Part shown: positions 25,260 to 38,931 of the stretch, one piece after another
Numbering within the stretch: position 1 is the first letter of the stretch
Layout of the letters: the number at the start of each line of letters is the position of its first letter
Assembly: GCA_003255065.1 (NCBI GenBank)
Contig: QAOA01008121.1
Location: forward strand, 186,001-250,000
Direction: 5' to 3'
DNA from: Cercis canadensis
Lineage: Eukaryota; Streptophyta; Magnoliopsida; Fabales; Fabaceae
DNA length: 64,000 bases
The notes under the pieces: generated by a model
Told to the model about the DNA's origin: nothing
The model's database searches: none
What the model saw: the letters and a program-made list of their open reading frames with translations, nothing else
Program-made: the position numbers and the translations under genes

Positions 25260-25368
25260 GGCGCGATAGCAGTTTGAAATATAGAGATTGGCTGTTCTTG
25301 TCACTATTATGGGATCTCCCAAGTGTTTACCAAATTTTCTGCGTAGATTCATGCATGGTTCGGGTGAG

Positions 25369-25374
25369 TATATA
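25369..25374 (-). promoter_or_regulatory. Probable TATA box of the expansin gene
   Basis: TATATA on the minus strand, about 110 bp upstream of the expansin start codon, a normal spacing for a plant gene with a short leader. Confidence 0.5.
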
Positions 25375-25409
25375 TGGTACAAGGATTTAGGTACGTTGGT
25401 TATGCACAT

Positions 25410-26858
25410 CTTATTTAGGTTGGTGTTATTATATGGATGGTATTTAGTGAAAGGCTGAGCTTATTCCTATGCCTTTTTTTCACAAACAAAATGAGGTTAG
25501 AAGAGCCACCAGCTGTTTTCTCTACCCAACCCTTGGCTATCTAGGGAGTAGGGATTATATATGGAATGAGTTAAAAAGAATATCTAACGTCCTTTTATTT
25601 AGGAGATGAATCCCTTTATATATTTTAATAGGTTATAATGCGTAGCCACCGCACCAACGTATATTTTCAGCTTTAAGATTTGTAGACTAAACGAGTTAAA
25701 TTGAATTGCATGCATACATCCCTATTCCTACAGTAAGCTCCAAGCGGGCATACAGCTTTTCATGTTGCATGTTGGATATTTCATTATCACAATCGCTGGA
25801 CCTCCAAGTTAGTTAGTTTAATTTGACGCATGACATTACGTTGACTATATATAGAGGTGACTGCAGGTTTGGGAGATGATGTTGATTGATCATTTGATTG
25901 TGATTTTTCACATATTTAGACTCATAATGCTGTGTAATATGAATTTTATCAGATCATTTAAACTTTTTTCCATACAGATTAAATGTAAATCTAATGAAAT
26001 TTAGAACTAGGACATATCCTCGCTTTAATGTGACTAATGTCACCTCATCTCATGGTTAGAGGTAGGAATAGGATAATAATTACCATACATTTTTGTTTAA
26101 AGGACAAAAGAAACCGTGCCCCACACCTGAGAGGGTAAAAGCTAGATAACTTGGAGAAGTGATAAGGAGAATATAAGAGAAATAAAATAAGAAAAATATT
26201 TTATCTCAATTGCATCAAAATTAATTACTCTAAAAATAGGATAAAAGTATAAGAGGAAATAAGAACATAAATATAAAGCATTTTAAATAAACTAAGTATC
26301 GTTCTAAAATATTCTCTCAATGAAAGTTAGTTATGATACGTAACTTAAACTTTTTCTTCATTTTCATTCCCACAAGTATATGAATTTATATTCGCATTAT
26401 GACATCCAAATAAGATAAGAGAAAGTTATTTTCTACTTTCTCATTTTCATTTTCTCTATTTTTTATTCTCATTTTCTTGTTCTCGAACATAGAGCACATG
26501 TACAGCACCAAAAAGAAAGGAAAAAAAAAATAGCACATGTATATTACGCAAAAAATAATGCATTATGAATTCTTTAAGCGAAAACTACTTTTACCTAAAT
26601 AGATGAATATATAAAACTATAAAGCTTCACATTTCCCTTTATTTTAAAAAGTTTGAGTTGAGTAATGGGAAATTGGACGATTTAATTCATAATTTACAAG
26701 AGCAAATATTGGAAGGTACAAAATAGATGAATTGGGCCATTAATATCTGTCCTGAATCATAAACCTCAGAGTGCAGAACCATCGGTACCAGCAGTAAAGA
26801 AAACACTGTAGTCTTTACTCCGATCAGTCTTGCCCAGGACCAGAAGACAACAATCAGC
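25410..26858. other. Intergenic DNA, no gene seen
   Basis: Lies between the expansin promoter and the 3' end of the NodGS gene. AT-rich, with a TTTTCTC/GAGAAAA-rich stretch at 26100-26480 that may be an old MITE, but I could not define ends. The part just before 26859 is presumed NodGS 3' UTR. Confidence 0.4.
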
Positions 26859-29800
26859 TTAATAACGGTGTATAAGTTGCTTGTATGCATCTCTGTGTTT
26901 TGAGTAATAATCAATTTCGGCCTGCACATGATAAATCGCATTAAGCATCATAATTAGCCTTGTTTTATACTTGGCCTGTCCTTCTAGCTTTGGTAACAGT
27001 TTGATGCTAGACAGAAAAATTAAGGATATAGGGATATAAATTGCTTAATAGAAGTGATTTTGTAATAAAAAATGCTCAACGGCCTTGTTACTCTAGCATT
27101 CTATGTAGTTGTTAGGTTTGGCGGCGGATTCAACCCAAAAGTTAACTTTTCAAAGTGTAAAAAATCAAAAGCTTTCTTATAATTTGCCGCGATCAAATGA
27201 ACGCTATATTCCATAGAATAATTAGTCATGACACAACTAAACCACAGACATACCTTCCGAATTGCTTTTATGGCAACCAGGAGCTTTTCGCCTATCAAGC
27301 CATTGAAGACATCATCTTTATTGAGAGCTTCCAAAGATTCAGAAAGTAATTTTGGCAATCGCTGAAGTTTCCCTTGGAAATTCTCTGGATCTGTGTCTGT
27401 TTCAAAGATAAAATGAAAAATTAAATTTATTGTTTAATTATTATTTTCAGGCCTCAAATTGTAATAAAAATAAATTCCTGCCAGTGAAACAATGTTGATT
27501 GTCCGAATCCTCTCTGTTCCAGTGAGATCTTTAAATAAATTTCTTGTGGCACCCACAAAGAAATGATGTATTACTTGATAGGACTCAATACCAAATAATC
27601 AGAGATTATATGATCTTACCAACAGGTTCAGGAAGAGAAAGATGCCTACGAAGCCCATCAATGCCAGCGGCAACTATGGCTGCCAAGCCCAAGTGTGGAT
27701 TTGCAGAACCATCAAATGATTTAATCTCAAAATTGCTTTTTAGACCATCAGGAACTCCTGGTGGAGATGCAGCTCGTAGTGGGGCTTCCCTATTTTCATT
27801 TCCCCAGCACAGGTATGCACCACTCCATGTGTTGGGTTGTATTCGATCATAACTACAAAGAAATGGCAGAGAGTAAGGGTGTAAGTAAAGATAGATGCAA
27901 CATAATTTCAAAAGTAATAAATAAGAAAGAACCAAAAGAAGATCGTCTATGCGCTGGTTTTGCCCCTTCTAATTTCAAAATAACCAACATAAACATGACC
28001 TAACTTCAAAATTCACAAGCATGAGTGAGCGCAAATAAACTCCTGAATGCATGCATTGGAACAAACAAAAACAGATCTCATGGAAAGAAAAGAAGAAGCA
28101 ATGCAATTGATTTTATTAACCTAGACATCTCAACCTACCAAGATTAACCTTTTCTGTCTGTTTCTTCCGGGTTGCTGTTCAGCAAAATAGTTTTGAAACA
28201 AAATAACATGAAGAAAATAATCAATAGGAAGAGCAACCTGTTAGGAATTGGTGCTATAAATGCCAAAATGGCAGGAAGATGATATAGAACTCCTGCCATA
28301 AATTCCTCTCCTATGGTTGATATTCCATGCTTAGATGATCTATCAGATGCCATAAAGACATTTTTTCCATTCTGCCACAAGCTAAGATGCACATGAGCTC
28401 CAGAACCAATATCATCCAATGCGTACCTTCAACATGACAAGAGAACAGAGATGCTTGTTTTTTAGCAACAAGAAAATAGTAATCCAAAATTAGACTTGAT
28501 CAGTTGTAAGCCTGTAATACTGATTCATTTTTACCTACTAGACTGTATACATGCCACTCTAAGTTGGACAGTTATGCTAGTTTTCCCTCCAATACTGATT
28601 AACAAGTATGCTCAAACTTGGAATAAACCTTGGCACTTACTTTGGCATAAAAGTTGCCAGCAACCCATGCTTTCTTGCAGTTGCCCTAATAACTTCACGA
28701 GTGTAAATTAAGTTGTCAGCAGCATTAGTACAAATGGTGTGGCCCAGAGCCAGCTCATATTGACCTTTTCCAGCTTCTGCATGTAACTACAATATATAAA
28801 GAAAAGAACGAGTTAATGGAAACATTGGTTTGCAGTCACAGTTTCAACAGTGGAAGCTGCTAAAGACCTGCAGAAAGAGAATAAACGCCAATTTAAGCAT
28901 TGTTTTGGCATTGCCTAACGTAGCCTAAAATGGTTCATATTTGAGATGTTTTGTATTTGCTTACTTTCAGTTTTATGTATATTAAATTTCAGGGTATCCA
29001 TGTGATTATCAACACTAATCAGAAGCAGTAATGGTATCCTGGTAATCATCTATGTTATATGTGCTTATTTATCTAAAAGTCGTAGATCCGAAGGGAGTAC
29101 GAATAAGAGCTGATATACATAAAACTGACAAATATAGATTGTGTAGAATTATTCATCTTTAGATGTGGGACTATAAGCTCACACTTTCTTCCTTTTCCCT
29201 TGATGGTAGGGTTTCCATAAATGTTAAATGCATAAATAATTGTCATAAGCTACCCTCACTTTAAATGAAGATTTCCTCCCCGTGCTTCATATACCATTGG
29301 GTTTTATCATACATGAACTTGATCATGTTATAAATTCCTTTTACCTGTTCCACCGAAATACTCAAGGAATGAAGAGCAGCAGTGACTTCCTGAAGTATAG
29401 GGGAAGCAGCATCAAATCCTGATGTGGAGCAGTAAGGACTCGAGTCAAATGGCACCCATTCTTCTTTCCCTTCCCTGAATAGTTATTTTCCCACCTCTTC
29501 AACACATTGTCATGGTATAATGAAATCTTCAGATTACAAAAGACTATTGTATCTAATACCTTGATAAACTCTTTAAGAGATAAAACTCATTCTCAAATCC
29601 TGCATTCAGTACCTGGAAACACAGGCTTAAAAGTTAACAACCAGATTACTTCAAAAGTAAGACAAGCTTTGCAACATACCAAGTCAAATTCATCTTTCAG
29701 AATTTTCGAAACTCTTCTTAAGGCCTCTCTTGGACAATATTCCCATGCTTCACCAGGTTTAATATGCAAATCAGCTAAAACCATTTCCTCTTTCTTGTTC

Positions 29801-32800
29801 CTGCATAGTAGAGTAGCATCAGTCTAAATAATTCAACCTGTCTGCCTGAGGAGATTTCTGCAGAACAAAATCAGCATGGACCCATTGATGATTTCCATGA
29901 GGAAAAAGAAACATGTGAGGTTTCTATTCCTCCAACACCTTCATGATAAGCATAAGCAAATGACACAAAATTATGGTTGAAAATTGCAAATCCCTCGCAA
30001 AATAAGTTGAAATTACAAAAGATCAGAAAATTGCCTGAAGAAATCATTAATTACCAAGGAATTCTCCTTTTAGTAGACAAATCAGGCATTAATCTTATTT
30101 CACCCACTGCAGTTAGACCAGTCCCATTAGCTGGTCCATCAATAAAAGAAGGCATTCCCATACTCGCAAATGTCAAACCAACCCCATTCTTCTTAACAAC
30201 ATCATTGAATCGCTTTAATGGAACAACCTGAAATAAAATTTTACAGCATACCAGGAATCAGTTTTCAAGGAAAAAAAAATTACAAAGTATTCTGAATTGA
30301 GCTTCTGCAGATCTGAGCAATCATAAGTAAGAGCCAGTAACAGATATAAATTTAGTTTCTAGTAGGTTGGTGCAGCATGAGGACTTCCTAGGAGGCCATT
30401 CATCTTGATATGGAAGGAAAAGCATGAAAGAATAGAAAGAACAAACTTCCATAATATTACTACAAATTCTGCTAAGTTTATTCTTCTAACTGACCCTAAC
30501 ATTAATAATTCATCTTCACTAGTGTATTAGCAAGACTGCTTTTGCACGGCAATAAAAAACTGACAGATTGCTTACTTAATTTTGATTCCTGATAATGTAT
30601 GTAGTTTCATTCATACATTTATTAGAAAAAAAAAAAAAAAAAGGCCTAATAGGAAGCTATCTGTGGGGGTAAAGTTAATTTTATTTTTGAGTGCATAGAT
30701 AACCAAGGGGGGGAAAAAAACTCTAGTAAGTATTATAGTTTCATATGAAAATATTGCAAAACAAACACCTGCAAAGGGGTTATGTAGACCAATAACGCAT
30801 CACTTTTAACACAGGGTCATGGCTCCATAACTCTCCTGATATCTTGACAGTGTCTAATAGTTAAAATTCTTTGTCACTTCTTTTCATGGCCAGCTGTTGT
30901 AGTTTATGTACGTCAAGAACTGCACCAATCTACTTTCATAATCACAATTTGAGTAGTTTCACACAGCAGCACTTCTATTCATGAATAAAATGAAAGAAAA
31001 AGAAAATGAGCTGCAAATTTTCTTAGTCTTTTCCTCCACTGACACGAGCATGAACTGAGGTTTCTATCTCCACGATCAAATTTAGTCCAATATGCAAAGG
31101 ATATCTTATTGCCCTCAAATTGTAAATGCAGTCCATCATTTTGAACAACTAATTATTTTGAGAAAAAGGAAGGAAAAGGGATACTTGTATAACATGACGC
31201 AGCTGTAACTTTAGGGGGGAAAAAAAAAGAATTAACTAATATTAACTTGTTCAAGAAAGCATCTATTAAAGGAGAAGATAAAACCACTCATATGGATAAC
31301 AGCTTTGACTCCAGTAAGACTTCATTGTGAAACCACTGGCATGTTACAAGAGATGCAAAATGATAACAAACAATTTTCTGAAGCAGGGTTTTATCATTTT
31401 TCTTCCTCTTCCTATATCCAAGAACACAAGTTACTTCTTCAATAAGACGGAATGCAAGTACAACTGGTATGATAGTACATGATACAAAACGATAGCAAAA
31501 CTTTTTCTAAAGGAAGGTTTCAATATTTTTCTTATCCTTCCTAATATCTAAAATAGCAAGTTTACTTCTCAGAGAAGACAAAAGGCCAGTACAAATATAC
31601 AGCATGATTGGTGTGAGAACCTAGGACTATTGCCTTTCCCTATCTAATTTGATACTGAAGCAAATTGTAAAGAGAATCAAGCAGTGATTTCCCATTTCAT
31701 AAGGTAAACATTTTTCTGCACTTTCCTCTTTAAGGTTTATAAATGACTGGTTTAAGCAACAAAAGATGGGAGATAATAGAAAAGGTCTTGAGGAGAACTC
31801 ACACGGCATCTCTGCTGTCCAGAACCATCAACCCAGATGATACGAACAAGTGATACGTCACTCTCGAAGGCATCAATATGCAACTTTTGGGGAAAACTGT
31901 TTACAACACTGACAGCTGAACTAAGCTTATAAAAGTGGATTGCATTTCGTTGAAATATGTCTTTAGCAGCTTCCAAAGCCTCAGGAATTGAGAGATCACC
32001 ATCAACGCATGCATCATGTAGAACAGAGAAAACAACTTCGCGAGACTTCTTTGCACCTGTGAAAGCAAAACTCATTATTTGAACCGATAATCTTAACACC
32101 TATATGAGTACTGAGATGAAATTTTAGACAGGCAGAGAGAAAGCAACAGAAACCTGATCATTGCATTTATCTTTCATATTCGAATTTCAAGTAATATAAA
32201 GAGATTCAAGACTCTATTCAATTTTTCTCTTTCTAACCTGCAGAACTCCAAGTAGCTATGGACTTAAAAATTATTTAAAGGCGTACAGGTTAAAATCATA
32301 ATATTTGATTTATTTGTTTATTTATTTTTGTATAAGCTTTTGCCTTGGTACCTGCATCATGCACTCTGGAGTTTCAAGCATTCACATTTTAAAGGAAAGG
32401 CTAGGATCAGATAATCGCATAGGAATAACTAAATTGATAGAGAACAATTCTACTTTATCCTCGAGCCAGTGCCTCTGCTGCTATCAGGGAGAACTATCAA
32501 TCAATATGCTGCTGGTACACTCTTCGTCCTTATTATGGAGTCTGTTATGACAGTTGAATAGTGCCATCCTACCACAGGAAGCTTGACACTGGTGTTTATT
32601 TGGTTTCCCATGATTATATAGACAGATAGAAAACAGATATGTCAAGTTGCCAAAAAAATATCTACTGCAAAATAAATATCACTGCAGGAATAAATTAATA
32701 CAGAATCATTTTTGGCAAACAGCCAGCATATTTCTCCTCTCTTCTCAAAACATCTGATTTGCAATTAACTATGCATGAGCAATGATCTTGTACACTCAGA

Positions 32801-35800
32801 TGTCAGAGAAAAGACTCAGGTGTAAATATCAAGGCAGGAGAGCAGACAAAATACACCATGATAAAAGAAACTAAAAAACCACAACAAAGCATTTCAGTGA
32901 AATCCCCAGATTTGGAAGTGATAATAATTGTTAATGATGTTAACCAACCTAAGTAGAAGGTTTCTGGAAATGCATAACCATCAGTGCTGAACATCACCTG
33001 CAAAATTTTTAATTTGAGACATTATATATCATCAGCACAGAGCAGAGTTTTGACTCTGTGTGTGTGTACAAAAATGTGGCTAGGAATTATAATATCTAAA
33101 ATCATATGCCTAACTAAATTTAATTTATGATGGCACTCAGATAGTATAGGCAAGTCAAAGAAAGAGGTGGGCAGAGAAAGGAGGCAGCAGGGGAAAGGCA
33201 TTGTCAAAGAAAGAGAGTTATTGCCACAAGACTTCCTTACTCAGTGAAATTAATATAAGTAATAAACTTAAGAACCTTGTTTAGGCTCTAGATGCTATAA
33301 ACTTCTAATATTAGTTCCACAGGCCACATATGAAATTTTTTCTACTTAGTACATGGTAATTTTTTATTCTTTCAACTGAATATATTGTCACCTTATTTAT
33401 TGGAGCTAGCTCCAATAGCTCTTTGACTGAAGAGATCATCCCATGAACACTAAGTTTTGGAATTGCCAGACCAAAATCAAGGTACACCTGAAAGAGAGAG
33501 AATGTGTTATCTATCTGAAAGGGAAGTTGCAATCGAAATTATATATCTTTTAATATGAGTAACTGAGTTATAGAATGTTTACCTGCGAATAAACGGAAGC
33601 TAGATATGATGCTTCCCTTGAGAATGGATAGGATGCATGTAAAAGAACTATACGACACTTTGAATATCTCTTATCCTCAAGCAGAGCACGGAGATGAAGA
33701 GGATTGGCCAATCTCATATCCAAATCTTTATCTCCAAAGCTAGTTACAGAAAGGAAAACACAGTATATAAGGAATAAGTGACAGATATAAATTAAGTAAA
33801 AAGACATGGTGCTCTGTCTCCTGACAGCTGTAAACACCAAAAGGAAATGCAAGTTTGACATATAGAAACTGTTTGGTATTCCTAGAAGTGGAAAAGGCAA
33901 TTCAATTCAGTGTGTTCTCAGACTTCAAGTAACCTTGTTAATTTAATCCACTTAAAACGGTTAAAAATTCAAATGATTTTAGATTAACTTAACTATGAGC
34001 GATTCTTTGAAAATGGCTAGACATATCCCAAGTTTTGATCATCCCTTCCCCACCCCACCCCCACCCAAGTGAAATGTTTGGCTATCAATCAGGCATATGT
34101 AAAAGAATTATTTAAGAACCATCCATTACCCTGTGTGTATCTGCATTGGCAAGTCATATGATTGGGCAACTTCCAAACTATGCAAGAAGATGTAGTCAAT
34201 AAGGTTTTTGTTTGCTATACGGAGAGGTTTCCCAGCTGAAAGTATAGGATGATCAGCAACTATATCCAGCAACATATCATATCAAAACCAGTTTACATAC
34301 TATACTCACCAAGTAACAGTTGAATAAGACCCTCCTCTGCATCCTTTTTAGTTACATTTGGATTGATTTCTAGGCCACTGCGGTATGCAACTATGCTTTT
34401 CAATCCATAGATCTCACCAGCTACAGTAATAGTCATGCTAAGGAGCCCAATTAGACCAGAGAGTATCTTTATATCATTATATATATATATAAACCACTAA
34501 ATATATTTTAAAAAAGGATATGATTTCAACTTTGAAACAAATGCTTCGGTGAACTTATCCAATGTCCAAGAAGATCCATCTGGCAACTCCTTCAAAGAAC
34601 ATCAGATTTGATATATAAGATGACTAAATAAGAAATTTGATTTTTGTATGGAATGTGATCACAATTACGAATACAATAAAGCAATGATATTTATGTTTCT
34701 TCAAACTTGTCTCCTATTCTATGTTCTATTCTTGTGAGATTTCTTTCTTTGTAAAATCTATTCCTGTGGGCTAATATCAAAAACACAAAGAAACTGAGAT
34801 GTCTCAAAATTTAAATGCCTGTAGGACTATACTCATGTAACCCAAATAATGCAGAAGATGGGGAACAAAGGGCCTGCTGTCATGAGGAATTAAATGTTAA
34901 ATATATACCATAATGGAATTTCAGCCAGCAAACATTAAGATAAATCCAGAAAAGAGCATGGTTTGTAGATGAAAAAGTTAATTTTGCAATTGAAACAAAG
35001 AGGAAAACAAAGAATAACGAAGCACCTAAAAATAAAATAATATATGATGCTCAACAATCTTGCAAATGCAGATCAAAAGTAAAGATCTATATGTATCTCA
35101 CTTCATCCAGAATTTTCTCAGCTACCCGTTCTACTCTTAAGATTCTACCGACAAGAGGAGCAAAACTCTTATGCCATTCTATATCATGCTTTTTGTCCAA
35201 TTCTAACCCATCATCAATGAGTATGGTAGAGATTCTTGCAGCTTTGAAGCATTTTGAGCAGATGGATTGCAATCCAGAGACTGTACGATGTTCCTCAACC
35301 CCTTGCAAAGATGGCTCAGATCCATAAAGGTCAGCAATATCTCTCAAACTTCTCTGCAATTACATAATATGTTGTCAAAACGAGATCCCATAAACAAATT
35401 TTTGAAAGTTTAGCAGCAAATTGCTGTCAATAACATTTTAGCGTATATTGCATTACAAGGTTGAACTGTAAAATAATGGTCAAATACTGCAGTAGGCGTC
35501 AATTTAATCAATAGAATACAACATTCTCTGGTTCAATGAAATGGGGACACATACTTCATGTACGACAACTATTGAACGCACTAAAACTCTTACTCCAGAG
35601 CCCAGGCACTTATGAGAGGTAACACATTTAAACGTGAAAGGAAGGACATAACTCAAAAATATATAATCACGCCATGATTGTTCAAGGTCATTAACTTTGG
35701 TTGGTAGAAATAGAGGTAATTATCGTCATCCTTCTATGCTCACAGTGGATTCAGACATTATTGGAATTGATGATAGAGACTTCAATTGAAATTCAGTGAA

Positions 35801-36137
35801 CTGGAAAATCTAAGGGCCAATATGTATTATACATAGCTCAGAAGATCATTCAAGTCAACTAAAATAAAACATAACAAGTTCAAAGTTTAGAGCAAGTTTG
35901 ACCATGATCAAATAAGAAAATCAGGACTGATATAGTTGGAGACAGGAAATGGAGTTATAGCAGCGGTACAAGTACCTTGAAGGATAGAGAGTGAGGGGAG
36001 AAAGCTACAGCGTCGCCGTAGGCTTCAGAGAAGGCATGGATAAAAGCGAAGTTGGAATCGATGGCAACAATGTTGTGGGCATGAGCGTCAACGAGCTCCA
36101 CTTCCTCCACTGCTCTTCTCAACTCTGTGAAATCCAT
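26859..36137 (-). CDS. NodGS: Nodulin/glutamine synthetase-like fusion protein (NodGS)
   Basis: Eighteen exons from 36137-35976 down to 26921-26859 (others: 35353-35102, 34589-34531, 34437-34310, 34235-34130, 33739-33583, 33487-33392, 32997-32949, 32056-31803, 30227-30055, 29800-29680, 29612-29560, 29474-29345, 28786-28641, 28426-28238, 27852-27620, 27396-27254). They sum to 2514 nt, 837 aa, near the Arabidopsis homologue. The N-terminal half is amidohydrolase-2/nodulin-6-like, with metal-binding HAH in VDAHAHN, IHTGFGDKDLD, LLHASYPF and FSTDGYAFPE. The C-terminal half is a bacterial-type GSI domain, with LHAEAGKGQYELALG, GSGAHVHLSLW, NREAPLRAASPPG and NPHLGLAAIVAAGIDGL. The fusion is ancient; in Arabidopsis it is cytosolic, oligomeric and linked to root development and flagellin response, without demonstrated GS activity. 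The exon 4 acceptor (34438) is the least certain; a closer acceptor at 34418 would give an in-frame stop. Confidence 0.95.
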
Positions 36138-36140
36138 CTA

Positions 36141-36560
36141 TCTCTGCCCAACACTTCCAATCCCAAGTCTTCCACTTGTTCAACCTTTCGCCACTTTTTT
36201 ATCACGCAAATTCGGGTGGTCTCCTTATGTGACATCTGATAAAATAAAATAAAATCCTTATGTGACATAATACCATAATACTCATAAAATGCATATTATT
36301 ATGTGAAATAAATTTAGTCGATTCTAATTAATTAATTAATCATCACATTCAAATTTTGTCATCTTATAATTATTGCGTACACAAAACTCATTAAACGTAG
36401 CTTTTCTCTGACATTGCCAGTAATCATTTTATCCTAGTGAGAGTTTGAGGGGGTAAAGAGAGAGAGAGAGAGAGAGAGAGAATTACATCGCAACTACCAT
36501 ACTTGAATAACCAAAATTCATATCAGTCAAATATATGTATTTGAATCAGTACATGGCTTA
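36141..36560. other. NodGS upstream region with a (GA)n microsatellite
   Basis: Presumed NodGS promoter (minus strand). A (GA)12 run lies at about 36457-36480. No gene is seen. Confidence 0.5.
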
Positions 36561-36562
36561 AA

Positions 36563-37250
36563 AATTAAAGTAGCAAAAAATTCAATTGACTTTATAGAGG
36601 AGAATGGGGGATAAAATCATAATAAAATAATAAGAGGAGAACACTAGAAGGATCCAATGGGACCTCTACGGTTCTACTATAAATGAAATACATAAATGCG
36701 AGTAGCCTGTTGGAAAGCTTTCCCCAACAATCCAATCTACCTGGACAGAAGAGAGCCTACTAATACATAATTTGTTAGAAGATGGAAATGGCCATTGAAT
36801 ACGCAGAAGATGTGTGATGATGAAATGCAAGGCCCACAAGAGATGTGGCATGTCACCAACATATTGCTATGAGCCTATGTCGTCCTTTTCACACAAATAT
36901 TACATTTTACAAAAGTATTTACTTAAATATTACAATTTTCAAACTATTTACACAAATATTNAATTAAAGTAGCAAAAAATTCAATTGACTTTATAGAGGA
37001 GAATGGGGGATAAAATCATAATAAAATAATAAGAGAACACTAGAAGGATCCAATGGGACCTCTACGGTTCTACTATAAATGAAATACATAAATACGAGTA
37101 GCCTGTTGGAAAGCTTTCCCCAACAATCCAATCTACCTGGACAGAAGAGAGCCTACTAATACATAATTTGTTAGAAGATTTGTGATTATGAAATGCAAGG
37201 CCCACAAGAGATGTGGCATGTCACCAACATATCGCTATGAGCCTATGTCC
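36563..37250. repeat. Duplicated contig ends around a single N (36961)
   Basis: 36563-36875 and 36962-37250 are near-identical (shared start AATTAAAGTAGCAAAAAATT). The right copy lacks about 20 bases near 37178 and has scattered substitutions. Between the left copy and the N are short repeats of ACACAAATATTACATTTT type. This reads as two haplotypes of one locus. Confidence 0.8.
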
Positions 37251-38040
37251 CTTTCTTACCTGTCATCATGAATTATGGTGTCGGACTGTTGTATGGACAG
37301 GATTGAAAGGGAAGCACAATTGTCCGCGCGCTACCGCTACGTGCACAAACTAAAAGCAGTAAGAGAGATAAGGTTCATGAATAACCAAATTATATGAGGC
37401 CATTGGGGATAGGAACCCATCTTCTCTTTCTGCAAAGAGATATTAAATAAGTGACTTCTGGGTAAGTTGGATATGAAAGGAAATAGTCATGATTATTTTG
37501 GAGGAAAAGAACAAAAGAATTAGTGGCAATTCTATTAAATATAAAGGAAGACAAAATATTATTTAAAATATTAGCTGATTCGCATGAGGATTTTACAATC
37601 TTGTTCTTGCAATTTGGTACATCTATATATTAGCTTATTATATTTTGTTACTTAAATGGGATAGAGTTCCAACTCAAGACTTCCTCAACTTATAAACTAA
37701 GAATTAATTTGTGAGAAATGCTTAGTTACAAGCTAACACCATGAATTATGCTTGAGAATTAAGAATGTCAACATATTACAATCTAAATAGCACTCACTAA
37801 TCACTATGCTTTAATGGTTATATTCAACTGTAATAAAAGCTTCTTCTTTGCTTTAAATGTTATATATGTTGCTATTGAATAGTGCTTTATTTTTTTCAAA
37901 AAAAAAATTGTACTTGTGAATTTTTTTCTTTCAAAAATTTTTTTTTCGTCTGAAGCAAAAAGGAACACTACTGAGTCAGGCTGCCTCAATAGATATTTGT
38001 ACATGAACTGGATTGCACTTGTGTGACGCTTTCGTCGAGA
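37251..38040. other. Intergenic DNA, no gene seen
   Basis: AT-rich, with no recognisable coding or RNA feature on either strand. Confidence 0.4.
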
Positions 38041-38041
38041 T

Positions 38042-38422
38042 TGGGCTGATAAGTAAGATCAGCTCAATTAAAATGCCCAAACTCAAAATCCATATTTTAT
38101 TTGGCCCATAAGGCCTATTGATATGCATTAATTTATTAGTCCCATCCATTGAGTTTTTCCGATCTATATTTAATAACGGTAACTTAATTCAATTCAATTT
38201 TGAATTTTCATTAGCAAAAAAAATTAAATTGANGGCTGATAAGTAAGATCAGCTCAATTAAAATGCCCAAACTCAAAATCCATATTTTATTTGGGCCATA
38301 AGGCCTATTGATATGCATTAATTTATTAGTCCCATCCATTGAGTTTTTCCGATCTATATTTAATAACGGTAACTTAATTCAATTCAATTTTGAATTTTCA
38401 TTAGCAAAAAAAATTAAATTGA
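38042..38422. repeat. Duplicated contig ends around a single N (38233)
   Basis: About 190 bp beginning GGCTGATAAGTAAGATCAGC occurs before and after the N, with at least one substitution (TTGGCCC versus TGGGCC). Same signature as the other single-N joins. Confidence 0.8.
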
Positions 38423-38475
38423 TAACAAATTTCAATTTTTTCTGCTGATTTTCTATGCTGGGGTGGGCCGTGGGG

Positions 38476-38816
38476 GCGAAGGAAATCGAACCCAATGCCA
38501 CTAGTATCACCACGATTAGTGGCTTGATAAACAATGTTTAATGCCAAGATATGCTTCAGCATTTATGATCTGAACTTTGTTCTTAATTAGTTATCCTAAT
38601 TATTTTTGCGTTTACTCGAGATCTGAATTTTTCCGTTAAAGCATGCGAAGGAAATCGAACCCAATGCCACTAGTATCACCACGATTAGTGGCTTGCTAAA
38701 CAACATTTAATGCCAAGATATGCTTCATCAGCCTTAATGATCTGAACTTTGGTCTTAATTAGTTATCCTAATTATTTTTGCATTTACTCGAGATCTGAAT
38801 TTTTCCGTTAAAGCAT
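38476..38816. repeat. 169-bp tandem duplication in the TLP-1 promoter region
   Basis: 38476-38644 and 38645-38816 both start GCGAAGGAAATCGAACCCAA and end CCGTTAAAGCAT, with several substitutions between them. There is no N between the copies, so unlike its neighbours it may be a true tandem duplication. It ends about 115 bp before the TLP-1 start codon, just upstream of the TATA box. Confidence 0.75.
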
Positions 38817-38848
38817 AGTCAGTCATTAAGTATAATACAAATAACAAA

Positions 38849-38856
38849 TATATAAA
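38849..38856 (+). promoter_or_regulatory. TATA box of TLP-1
   Basis: TATATAAA, 76 bp upstream of the ATG at 38932 and just downstream of the tandem duplication. Confidence 0.6.
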
Positions 38857-38931
38857 CCCCGTTGCTTGTTTCCATTTTCCAACCCTGAGCGGAAAATTAA
38901 TAGCTCCCTCTCAGAAGAACATAGCATAGCA

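Noticed and set aside
25260..25409. Upstream ATG extending the expansin by 50 residues
   Set aside because: It would bury the clear signal peptide that starts at 25259, and it overlaps the TATA box.
36563..38422. Repeats resembling a tandem or CRISPR-like array
   Set aside because: Each is just two copies around an N; no spacer pattern, and the genome is a plant.
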